Shown one piece after another: positions 17,273 to 24,446 of a DNA stretch of 27,707 nucleotides (the first letter of the stretch is position 1; every line of letters begins with the position of its first letter). The DNA is from Anaerolineae bacterium (GTDB lineage Bacteria > Chloroflexota > Anaerolineae > B4-G1 > SLSP01): assembly GCA_016928755.1 (NCBI GenBank), contig JAFGKB010000266.1:1-27707 (forward strand), given 5' to 3'. A program made the translations under genes and the position numbers. The notes under the pieces were generated by a model. It worked only from the letters and a program-made list of their open reading frames with translations, was not told where the DNA came from and ran no database searches.

Positions 17273-17300
17273 AAGAGGACGGGGTTTTCCCCGTCCTCTT
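17273..17300 (-). other. Strong hairpin directly after the BMP-B gene
   Basis: AAGAGGACGGGG (17273-17284), loop TTTT, CCCCGTCCTCTT (17289-17300): a perfect 12-bp stem starting 9 nt after the BMP-B stop. On the minus strand the T-run is before the stem, not after it, so it is not a textbook terminator. An mRNA 3'-end stabilizer or partial terminator fits better. Confidence 0.7.
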
Positions 17301-17309
17301 AAAAAAAAC

Positions 17310-18416
17310 TTAATCTTCAGGAATGGTGCCAACAACACCTTCGACAAATACGCTCATACCGAGCATATCGCCATCGCTCATGCATTGGCCCTCGGCAACG
17401 AACACACTGCCATCCTGAGCTGTGATAGGCCCACAGAAAACATCGTTGCCATCCAGGATTTCCTTCTCGGCAGCCGCGACTAAGTCACGAACATCCTGGG
17501 GAACTTTGGGACTCATCTCGGCCAGTTCTACAACACCTTCCTTCAAGCCACCCCAGAACTGGTGAGTCTCCCACTTGCCATCCTTACCGGCCTGAATGGT
17601 ATTAATATAGTAGCTGCCCCAATTCCAGATGGGGGAAGTCAATACGGTGTCGCCTACGAAGGCGCGCATATCGGAGTCATAACCGATGCTCATCGCACCG
17701 CGCTCCTGGGCAGCTTTCTGCGGCTCGGTGGTATCCTGGTGCTGCGCAATAATATCGGCGCCGCCATCTAACAATGCCACGGCAGCCTCACGCTCAATAA
17801 CAGGGTCATACCAGGTGTTGGTCCACACTACATGCACCTCAGCATCGGGGTTAACCGAACGCACACCCAGGGTAAAAGCATTAATACCACGGATAACCTC
17901 GGGGATGGGGAAGGCGGCTACATAACCGATGTTGTTATTCTGGGTCATCTTGCCGGCTACAATGCCGGAGAGGTAACGTGGCTGATAGATGCGGCCAAAA
18001 TAAGTCGCCATATTATCCAAGGTTTTGAAACCAGAGCAGTGCTCAAATTTCACATCGGGGAACTCTTGAGCTACCTCGTACATATGGTCCATATAACCAA
18101 AGGAGGTCGCGAAAATCATATCGTAACCCTCTTGGGCATACTGGCGCATAACACGTGCTGAATCAGGGCCTTCCTCAACATTCTCGATGTAAGTAGTTTC
18201 TACAGTATCACCGAATTTCTCTTCCACGGCCTTGCGACCGCGGTCGTGTTCATAAGTCCAACCCAGGTCACCGGGAGGGCCAATATAAACCAAAGCAACT
18301 TTGTAAGGTTCATCTGCAGAGCCACCACCATCAGGGGCTGCACCACCACCACAACCAGTTAACACCAAGCCCAAGATTACAACCAGGGACAGGACACTCC
18401 AAAACTTACGCTTCAT
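17310..18416 (-). CDS. BMP family substrate-binding lipoprotein B
   Basis: A lipid-anchored binding protein of the BMP family, in the branch with GPPGDLGWTYEHDRGR near the N-terminus, YIENVEEGPDSARVMRQYA and IGYVAAFPIPEVIRGINAF. From memory, proteins of this branch are often encoded next to purine catabolism or transport genes. Signal peptide with lipobox LTGC and lipidated Cys22, then a Gly/Ala-rich linker. The 368 residues are normal. AGGAGG about eight bases before the ATG fixes the start. It is the first gene of the importer run, preceded by a strong promoter, an operator-like palindrome and a long leader, and followed by a perfect hairpin. The probable ligand class is purine nucleobase or nucleoside, an inference from family and from the FAD subunit at the end of the run. 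Confidence 0.93.
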   Translation of the reverse strand: MKRKFWSVLSLVVILGLVLTGCGGGAAPDGGGSADEPYKVALVYIGPPGDLGWTYEHDRGRKAVEEKFGDTVETTYIENVEEGPDSARVMRQYAQEGYDMIFATSFGYMDHMYEVAQEFPDVKFEHCSGFKTLDNMATYFGRIYQPRYLSGIVAGKMTQNNNIGYVAAFPIPEVIRGINAFTLGVRSVNPDAEVHVVWTNTWYDPVIEREAAVALLDGGADIIAQHQDTTEPQKAAQERGAMSIGYDSDMRAFVGDTVLTSPIWNWGSYYINTIQAGKDGKWETHQFWGGLKEGVVELAEMSPKVPQDVRDLVAAAEKEILDGNDVFCGPITAQDGSVFVAEGQCMSDGDMLGMSVFVEGVVGTIPED

Positions 18417-18671
18417 TGAATTTGCCTCCTTCTGTTTTTTATATACGAATCTGCTAACGAACTAAAACCGAAACTACTTGAATATATTTTACTGCAACAC
18501 CTCCTTTTTTATGATAATTAGGGACTATTTCAAAAATGAGGTAACAGAAAACATCTGTGTTATTGCATTAACACCACTTCAACCCAGGTCATTAAATATA
18601 ATAGGGGCGACCAGCCAAAGTAATGGGTTATAAACACGTTTAATAGTTGTCTGATGTCTGTCATCTTAGAT
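18417..18671 (-). promoter_or_regulatory. Long untranslated leader of the importer run
   Basis: If transcription starts near 18671, the BMP-B mRNA has a leader of about 255 nt with no credible ORF. It holds an inverted repeat, GTGTTA/TAACAC (18557-18574). The strand complementary to one arm also fits a second stem (CAGA/TCTG plus TAA/TTA around 18543-18562), so the two foldings compete. A strong Shine-Dalgarno-like stretch lies at 18498-18510. I recognise no known riboswitch. Regulation in the leader is possible but unproven. Confidence 0.4.
18498..18510 (-). promoter_or_regulatory. Shine-Dalgarno-like AAAAAAGGAGGTG without a usable ORF
   Basis: On the minus strand AAGGAGGTG is followed by TTG CAG TAA and no ATG within reach. 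The frame that stays open for about 14 codons (VAVKYIQVVSVLVR) has no normal start. It lies about 82 nt before the BMP-B ATG, which has its own AGGAGG. Confidence 0.5.
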
Positions 18672-18674
18672 GAC
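18660..18674. promoter_or_regulatory. Operator-like palindrome at the transcription start
   Basis: GTCATCTTAGATGAC is a perfect 7-1-7 inverted repeat. It begins 3 nt downstream of the -10 box (18678-18683) in the direction of transcription and covers the expected start point, a classic repressor position. The form resembles GntR-type operators, but no regulator gene is in the window. Confidence 0.6.
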
Positions 18675-18677
18675 CTA

Positions 18678-18707
18678 ATTATACAGGCAAAACGAAAATT
18701 TTGTCAA
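18678..18707 (-). promoter_or_regulatory. Consensus sigma70 promoter of the BMP-B importer run
   Basis: On the minus strand TTGACA (18702-18707) and TATAAT (18678-18683) are both perfect matches, separated by 18 nt. The predicted start is near 18671. This is the best promoter in the window and points toward BMP-B, 261 nt downstream. Confidence 0.8.
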
Positions 18708-18754
18708 GCATACCAAACTTTTTCAAGAATGGCAACTATCTTTCGACCTTCAAA

Positions 18755-18771
18755 AAGACTACAAAAGTCTT
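18755..18771 (-). terminator. Small hairpin after RNase Z, followed by a T-run
   Basis: On the minus strand AAGACT, loop TTTGT, AGTCTT, then TTTG: a 6-bp stem about 50 nt after the RNase Z stop. The T-run suggests a terminator, though the stem is weak. The identical 17-mer occurs at 20680-20696 on the plus strand, so it may instead be a dispersed repeat. Confidence 0.45.
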
Positions 18772-18819
18772 AGCCCGTCATCACATAGCAAAGAACTGTA
18801 TCTATTATGTGAAACTTAG

Positions 18820-19815
18820 TTAGGACAGGATCTCATGAAGACTGTTGTAGTCTGCGTCTTCTTGTTCTTCAAGTAGCTCATTATTCACGAGCTCAATGTT
18901 TTCGCGGGTAATACGAAAATGATCAAAATCCCGGGCTACATAGGTATTCGCGAAAATGGGATCGGTCTCCCGGAGAATATCCCGGACCGGATAGCGTTGG
19001 GAGAGATGGGTGAGCACCAACTTGCGTGCCCCGGCCTCGCGGGCCAACCAGGCTGCTTGTTTAGCGGTCAGGTGTCCAAAGCGTTGCGCCATCTCTTGGT
19101 CGGTAGATAGATAAGTAGCCTCGGTAACCAACATATCCACCCCCTGTACCGCCTCGACTAGGTCATCTACCCGGCCTGTATCCCCGGTAATGGCTAATGA
19201 TATACCCGGACGTGGCGGCCCCAGGACATCATCCGGCATAATCACCCGGCCATCCTCCAAAGTGATAGGCTTGCCATTGACTAAATCACGGCGCACCGGC
19301 CCGGCAGGAACGCCTAACTCGGCGGCTTTATCCGCCATGAAGGGCCTCCGAGCGCGTTCCTGGAAGCGATAGCCAAAACAACCAGGCCCACGGTGCTTAA
19401 CGGTAAATGCTTGCACCTCAAAATCAGCACTATCCAATAATACACCGGGACGGATATCAATAAAATCAATGGGAACCGGTGGTCTTGCTCCTCGTAACAC
19501 CACCCGGAAGAGCAGATCGTTGACCCGGTCCAGCGCCCAACGCCCGCCGTAAATCTCCAGGCGATCCACAGCTTCCCACCGGGCGAAGGTAGAGATTAAG
19601 CCCCCCAGTCCCAGGATATGGTCGAGATGGCCGTGAGTCAGCAGGATGCGCTGCAAGCGGCGGAATCCGATGCCGCTGCGCAAGATCTGCCGCTGTGTAC
19701 CTTCACCACAATCAACCAGGAAGCGTTCATTACGGTAGAGGACAACTTGTGAGGGTAATCCACGCTGGATGGAGGGAGCGGAAGCGGCTGTGCCCAAGAA
19801 AACAACTTCAATCAT
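18820..19815 (-). CDS. rnz: Ribonuclease Z
   Basis: A zinc-dependent endoribonuclease of the metallo-beta-lactamase fold that removes 3' trailers from tRNA precursors. The zinc ligands are in place: HGHLDH at 61-66 (H61, H63, D65, H66), H141 in KHRGPGCFGY, D212 in ITGDTGR, H248 in GHLTAKQAA, and H270 in LTHLSQRYP. The usual form of the first motif is H-x-H-G-D-H; here a Leu replaces the Gly. The N-terminus MIEVVFLGTAASAPS is typical, and 331 residues fit the short RNase Z form. It starts 11 nt after the beta-phosphoglucomutase stop with only a weak ribosome binding site, suggesting co-transcription from the promoter at 20512-20539. Confidence 0.93.
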   Translation of the reverse strand: MIEVVFLGTAASAPSIQRGLPSQVVLYRNERFLVDCGEGTQRQILRSGIGFRRLQRILLTHGHLDHILGLGGLISTFARWEAVDRLEIYGGRWALDRVNDLLFRVVLRGARPPVPIDFIDIRPGVLLDSADFEVQAFTVKHRGPGCFGYRFQERARRPFMADKAAELGVPAGPVRRDLVNGKPITLEDGRVIMPDDVLGPPRPGISLAITGDTGRVDDLVEAVQGVDMLVTEATYLSTDQEMAQRFGHLTAKQAAWLAREAGARKLVLTHLSQRYPVRDILRETDPIFANTYVARDFDHFRITRENIELVNNELLEEQEDADYNSLHEILS

Positions 19816-19826
19816 AAATGGCCCCG

Positions 19827-20477
19827 CTACAATCCTAAAATCTCATCCAGGTCAATACCGGCAGTGGTGGCGTAACAATAGTGTGCCTTGCCTACCCGTG
19901 ACTCCGGACCAATCCCCACGGCGGTCATATTCGCTGCCAGTGCCGCGTCAACTCCAGAGCCGGCATCCTCAATCACCGCACATGCCTCCGGTGCGATCCT
20001 CATCTGCTCTGCGGCATACAAGAAGACATCTGGGGCCGGTTTGGCTTTGGTCACACTGTAGCCGTCGGAGATAGCGTCAAATGCATCCAAAATCTCCAAC
20101 CGGGAAAGGACCGTTTTCGCATTTTTGCTAGCCGAGCCAATAGCGACCTTAAGGCCACGATGCTTGATCTCAAAGATAAGCTCCCGTGCGCCGGGTAAAA
20201 AGTCATCCTTGCTCATCTGTTCCAGGTAGTCCTGGTAGTATTCGTTCTTGCGCACCATCATCTCCTGGATCTGCTCTTCTGTATAAGCGGAGAGATGGTC
20301 ACCCATCAAAAGCTCCAGGGATTGGCGACGGGAGACACCCCGGAGTTTGTCGTTATCCTCACGGGTAAAGGAGACCCCTTCCTCGTTGGCCAATCGCTGC
20401 CAGGCCAGGAAATGGTACTCGGCGGTATCGGTAACAACGCCATCTAAATCGAGAATAAATGCCTTGATCTGTGTCAA
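19827..20477 (-). CDS. pgmB: Beta-phosphoglucomutase family HAD hydrolase
   Basis: A HAD-superfamily protein very like beta-phosphoglucomutase, which interconverts beta-glucose-1-phosphate and glucose-6-phosphate in maltose and trehalose use. DLDGVVTDTAEYHFLAW places nucleophile D10 and acid/base D12; the T-x-x-x-x-H pattern and RGVSRRQSLELL are typical of the cap. Later motifs are S115 in GSASKN, K146 in KAKPAPDVF and E170/D171 in VIEDAGSG. Length 216 residues. The start is a TTG: a stop lies only six bases upstream in frame, and AAGGAG is 10 nt before the TTG. No trehalose or maltose phosphorylase is visible, so the sugar source is unknown. It is the first gene of a two-gene unit with rnz. 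Confidence 0.9.
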   Translation of the reverse strand: MTQIKAFILDLDGVVTDTAEYHFLAWQRLANEEGVSFTREDNDKLRGVSRRQSLELLMGDHLSAYTEEQIQEMMVRKNEYYQDYLEQMSKDDFLPGARELIFEIKHRGLKVAIGSASKNAKTVLSRLEILDAFDAISDGYSVTKAKPAPDVFLYAAEQMRIAPEACAVIEDAGSGVDAALAANMTAVGIGPESRVGKAHYCYATTAGIDLDEILGL

Positions 20478-20492
20478 AATCTAGTAACTCCT

Positions 20493-20512
20493 TTTCCATG
20501 AATGTATGGAAA
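20493..20512. promoter_or_regulatory. Inverted repeat over the pgmB transcription start
   Basis: TTTCCAT (20493-20499), GAATGT, ATGGAAA (20506-20512): a 7-6-7 inverted repeat touching the -10 box and covering the expected start. It could be an operator or a leader hairpin. Confidence 0.45.
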
Positions 20513-20539
20513 GTCTAGCATAGTTGATGAGCTTGTCCA
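20512..20539 (-). promoter_or_regulatory. Promoter of pgmB-rnz
   Basis: On the minus strand TGGACA (20534-20539, five of six) and TAGACT (20512-20517, four of six, with TG one base upstream as in extended -10 boxes) are 16 nt apart. The expected start near 20505 gives a leader of about 28 nt to the TTG. Confidence 0.5.
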
Positions 20540-20557
20540 GTTGGGGGAAGATGTCCC

Positions 20558-20606
20558 GCCTAGGGATAAATCCCAAGGCTACATAACCACGCCCGCTAAA
20601 GCGGGC
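20558..20606. repeat. Two-hairpin repetitive element
   Basis: Hairpin 1: GCCTAGGGAT (20558-20567), loop AA, ATCCCAAGGC (20570-20579), with one A-A mismatch. Hairpin 2: GCCCGCT (20591-20597), loop AA, AGCGGGC (20600-20606), perfect. The linker ACATAACCAC and the trailing TTCTGGAAGG match, from memory, a family of REP-like intergenic repeats common in Chloroflexota and other large environmental genomes. No transposase is nearby. The copy lies between pgmB and the STAND cluster. Confidence 0.6.
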
Positions 20607-20679
20607 TTCTGGAAGGCATGTTCATAGGATGTATGTTTGTGAGTGACGATTTATCATTGGTTTATACTGTCATCTAACG

Positions 20680-20696
20680 AAGACTTTTGTAGTCTT
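20680..20696. repeat. 17-nt hairpin repeat at the end of the NACHT gene
   Basis: AAGACTTTTGTAGTCTT on the plus strand overlaps the NACHT stop codon (20695-20697). The same 17-mer is on the minus strand at 18755-18771. It forms a 6-bp stem and may serve as a weak terminator for the NACHT transcript. Confidence 0.5.
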
Positions 20697-23600
20697 ATAA
20701 CTGAAGTTGCCGCCATACTTCTACTGCTAACCCGTTACTTATGCTATCGCACACGGGAAGAAATGCCGCTACCCACAAAAGCACCGTGGGACGATTCTGT
20801 AACCGGGCATAGGCCAAGGCTTGCGCTAACAGTTTATCCACAAGTGCCACATCAGCAGCAAAATACCGGTTGAGGATATCCCCGAACTTGAGCACAAACT
20901 CCTCTTTGCCACTTTCCTGGATCGTCTTTAGCAAAACCGGCAGGGCCTCCCTCCCTATAACAGAATCAGCCGGTTGCTCAATAGCGGGAATCATATACAG
21001 GAGTTCCGCTGCTCTTTGGGATGCATCAGAAATCTGCTGTACGGCTTGGAAAACATCCGGCCATAGATCATGGGCACCGGTTGCGCTAATTGCCTCTATC
21101 AAGCTATGCAAAGAGGATGTATCAAACATCATAGCCGGGTACACACGTTGCAAGCCAAACTTCAGCCATCCGTAGGATTGTTCCACCATATCCATCTTGT
21201 AAAATGACTGGGCCACGCGCGCGCTATTATGAACATTAAAACTCACAGGATAAGAGGAAGATATAGTACCCGTGCCATTAACTGCACGTGATGTAGCCGT
21301 CTCTTTAACATATTTATTCCCCGCTCTATGGGCCAACAGTGCTAACCGGCCCCACAATGGCGGCAACCAGCCATCAGATGGGTCTAATTGTAAGGCAAAG
21401 CCCAGTATCTCCTCCAAATAATCATGGACATAAGCCTCTCGTTGTAGTAGCATCTCACAAATATTGATGTAGCACTCAAAACGCTGCCCCTCACCAGGTA
21501 TCGTTGCAGCCAATGACTGTCCTTCATTCGTTGCGCCCATCTCTACTAGGGCATGCGCGATGGCAGCGATAGCATCGGACACCCCATAATAATCATCCTC
21601 TGGCAATGCCTCCACATAGGCTCGCAATGTGTGAACCATATCTATATGTTGGAGCTTCGCAGCATACTGAGCCGTAAGCATTATGATTCCGGTATGTTCT
21701 ACCCTATCCGCGTCTTTGAGCGTATGCCACATCCTGGTTAGATAAAGCTTAGTTCGATCCTCATAACCACAAAGCTGAGCTATATCAACCAGTCGTCCTA
21801 GCCGGAGATGGTGGGCCTGTTGATGTTGTGAGCCTAATAAATTAGTCTCAATCCGGGTGAATAGGGTTTGCCATTGGTCCGTGTTCGCTTTATCTTTCTT
21901 CGCTAGGGCATACAGTATATCTAGTGCTGCGCCATCGTGAAGCTGGGGAGAGACTTCTTTGAGTAGATCCTTACACGCATCCCATTTATCGTTTAAGGCC
22001 AGTCCCACCAGGATACGGGGATTGAGGATGTCATAGTGTTTGTGCTTGAGCAGCACCAGAGCTTCGTCTAGCATGTCAAGGGAAATCAATGTTATGGTAA
22101 AGAACTGCCAAGCACGTTGTTCTAACCAATATGAAGAAGGTTGCACCGGATTTTCAGCTAACTTAATTGCATCTTGGAAAAATATTTTAGCTCTGTCATT
22201 CCTTATTTTGGCCATTGCCAGTGCGATTTTATTTGTCCCCGATTGGTAATATATACCTTGGTCTATTGCGTCTAAGTCCTTAATAGCAGCGCACAATACC
22301 TTGTTTGTTAATGCCAGATTGTCTATATCTGCACAAATAACCGCCAGTTCTGCCAAACAAACGCCCCGGTAGTTTTTAATTTCAATCTTCAATGCCTCGT
22401 CAACCACACGTTCCAAATCAGAGGGATACCCAAAATCAATAAGCATCCGAGCGATTTCGGACAAAAAGCTGCAGCGTTCGTGCTCCCAGGTTTTGTTTAC
22501 TAACACTAGACTTTTCAAAAGTACGTCATGTGCATCCTCTTGTTTTCCACATTTTGAAGCAGCTAATGCAACTTTAAAATGAAGCTTTATAGCTTTTGAA
22601 CCATCAGAATCAAAACTCGGGCTTGAAACAAATGTCGGAGATAGTGCTTTTTCAACACCATAACGACATACAAGAGTAACCAGCGAATCCTCATCATTTT
22701 GTATTTGCTCGGTATCATTTGAAACCGGTAAACTCTTTAACTCTAATTGGACTTGTTTGAAAAGCTCTGAATCTCCCAATTCTTGTGCTGTATTCTCAAT
22801 TAGGTGTAAGAGTTGCACTTGCTTTGTCACTTCAGAAACTAAACGGGCACGTTGTAGAGCTTCCTGCCCCCGGCCTAATCTCACCAAGGTTTCATAAATT
22901 TCATCCGGTAAATTTTTAGCAATGCCGGCAATCGTCGCTCTCTGCCAGGAATTAGTCACTATGTGAGACCAACCTTGAACGCCTTGAGAAGTAGCTGCAC
23001 TAAACGTTATATCTAAACAGTAAGTATATTTTTGACGACTAAAATCATAATTTAACTGGGCCTTGTACCAAACTCGATTTTGGATCAAGTGTTGTAATAC
23101 TTCAAAGTTTCTGACTTCCGCAAGATGGTGAAATAGATATTTTAAAGCATATGTATCATTACAAGAGGCCCAATCGTGTTTATAGGTACTGATGTAATAA
23201 TCTGTAATTTGGTGGTGGTACATATGGATATCAATCCAGAATTCCTCTGCGCGTTCCTCATCACTCAGAAAATCAACTACCGATTGGTGATACAAGTAGT
23301 ATAATTTTTCCTCTGCTGCGACTGGATTAAGAAATTGTCGCACATCGTCCAGTACGTCCCAGACTGTCTGCTTATTCAGATCCGTAAATGCGACCAATTG
23401 ATCTATGGTCAGTGCAGTTTGCGCCGTAGCCAGTATGCCCAATAACGGGCGGTAGCGATCTCTCCATTTATGCTTATTCGCGCCTAATGCCCGCGTACGT
23501 AGGAATTCACGGTACACGCCATCCAGTCCGTGGGGAAACTCGTTCAGGGTGTCGGGTCGATGGGGACCGGTCTCGATTCCGCTTAGTAACCAGATCAGAT

Positions 23601-24408
23601 AGAGAAAGTTGCCTCCACTGGCCTCTACTACTCGTTTGACAAAATCATCGTTTGCAGTTGCCTGTTCAGATATGTGTGTTTGTAACGTTGTAGATGTTGT
23701 TACTCGGTGTTGAACATAGGCATGCACATCTTGCTGATTTTCCGCACGACCGGCATCCAGTAACAGGTGAGGAATGTTCAAATTCTCAAAGTATCGCAGC
23801 GCTGTGCTCTCTGGGCGTGAGGTCAGTACAAAGCGGATTTGGGGTGGGAGTCCTCGTGCGTTGGCAAGTAAATCCACAATGGTCTCTTTCTCCTGTAATT
23901 GTGTTGCCTCATCCAGTGCATCTACCAGGATGATTAATTGTTGATTGTAGCCGCTGGTATACAGAACTCGGAGTGGCTCAAGCACAACACGATTAAAGGT
24001 AGATGTCGCGGATGGCGCATTGACGATCAAGTGTTTAATGTTGACATTAGTAGCTTGCCCGGAAAGCTCACGGATATTTTGTTGTGCATCAATATAGACA
24101 TTGCTATCTTGCAATATCCCCTGGGTAAAACCCTCGATTGACATAAGTTGCTGTGATATGGAACAGGCGAAATTCAATGGATCGACGGTTTGACTGTTCC
24201 GCGCAATACAGAAATGATGAGCATCCAGGTGACGAATCTTCGTCAGCCGTGCTGCAATCGCCGTTTTACCAATACCTGGCTCCCCGGTGATAATGAAATA
24301 GCGTGGCGCATTGGGATCAGCCAGCCAAGCGTCAATTTCAGCGAAGAACCACTCGCGACCCACAAAGTCGCGGTTATGCTCAGCGATCAAAGATGAGAAA
24401 TTAAACAT
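20695..24408 (-). CDS. NACHT-type STAND ATPase with alpha-solenoid C-terminus
   Basis: A large signal-transduction type NTPase of the STAND group, 1237 residues. The nucleotide-binding core starts at once: FVGREWFF (15-22), Walker A GEPGIGKT (42-49), Walker B LIILVDALDEA (158-168, D163 and E167), and LTSRPE (195-200). A winged-helix region follows (LTIDQLVAFTDLNKQTVWDVL, about 333-353), then LYHQSVVDFLSDEERAEEFW (372-391) and the helical linker WASCNDTYALKYLFHHLAEV (413-432). Residues from about 480 to the end are helical repeats of a TPR-like solenoid. There is no N-terminal effector domain and no WD40 sensor. AGGAAG lies six bases before the ATG. It is 38 nt downstream of the 14-repeat WD40 gene, so the two are probably co-transcribed. 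The middle part (about 22500-23100) is visibly A+T-rich. Immune or sensory function is inferred from the STAND class. Confidence 0.8.
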   Translation of the reverse strand: MFNFSSLIAEHNRDFVGREWFFAEIDAWLADPNAPRYFIITGEPGIGKTAIAARLTKIRHLDAHHFCIARNSQTVDPLNFACSISQQLMSIEGFTQGILQDSNVYIDAQQNIRELSGQATNVNIKHLIVNAPSATSTFNRVVLEPLRVLYTSGYNQQLIILVDALDEATQLQEKETIVDLLANARGLPPQIRFVLTSRPESTALRYFENLNIPHLLLDAGRAENQQDVHAYVQHRVTTSTTLQTHISEQATANDDFVKRVVEASGGNFLYLIWLLSGIETGPHRPDTLNEFPHGLDGVYREFLRTRALGANKHKWRDRYRPLLGILATAQTALTIDQLVAFTDLNKQTVWDVLDDVRQFLNPVAAEEKLYYLYHQSVVDFLSDEERAEEFWIDIHMYHHQITDYYISTYKHDWASCNDTYALKYLFHHLAEVRNFEVLQHLIQNRVWYKAQLNYDFSRQKYTYCLDITFSAATSQGVQGWSHIVTNSWQRATIAGIAKNLPDEIYETLVRLGRGQEALQRARLVSEVTKQVQLLHLIENTAQELGDSELFKQVQLELKSLPVSNDTEQIQNDEDSLVTLVCRYGVEKALSPTFVSSPSFDSDGSKAIKLHFKVALAASKCGKQEDAHDVLLKSLVLVNKTWEHERCSFLSEIARMLIDFGYPSDLERVVDEALKIEIKNYRGVCLAELAVICADIDNLALTNKVLCAAIKDLDAIDQGIYYQSGTNKIALAMAKIRNDRAKIFFQDAIKLAENPVQPSSYWLEQRAWQFFTITLISLDMLDEALVLLKHKHYDILNPRILVGLALNDKWDACKDLLKEVSPQLHDGAALDILYALAKKDKANTDQWQTLFTRIETNLLGSQHQQAHHLRLGRLVDIAQLCGYEDRTKLYLTRMWHTLKDADRVEHTGIIMLTAQYAAKLQHIDMVHTLRAYVEALPEDDYYGVSDAIAAIAHALVEMGATNEGQSLAATIPGEGQRFECYINICEMLLQREAYVHDYLEEILGFALQLDPSDGWLPPLWGRLALLAHRAGNKYVKETATSRAVNGTGTISSSYPVSFNVHNSARVAQSFYKMDMVEQSYGWLKFGLQRVYPAMMFDTSSLHSLIEAISATGAHDLWPDVFQAVQQISDASQRAAELLYMIPAIEQPADSVIGREALPVLLKTIQESGKEEFVLKFGDILNRYFAADVALVDKLLAQALAYARLQNRPTVLLWVAAFLPVCDSISNGLAVEVWRQLQL

Positions 24409-24446
24409 TAAATTCTTCCTGTAGTATTAAATTAAACATACTCCAA

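Noticed and set aside
17273..17300. Canonical intrinsic terminator ending transcription after BMP-B
   Set aside because: On the transcribed strand the T-run precedes the stem and none follows, so full termination is not supported.
18417..18671. Known purine or other riboswitch in the importer leader
   Set aside because: I could not match the conserved cores of purine, preQ1, glycine, cobalamin or cyclic-di-GMP aptamers; only generic stems are visible.
20531..20694. Mobile element insertion beside the STAND cluster
   Set aside because: Hairpin repeats are present but there is no transposase, no target-site duplication and no attachment site that I can see.
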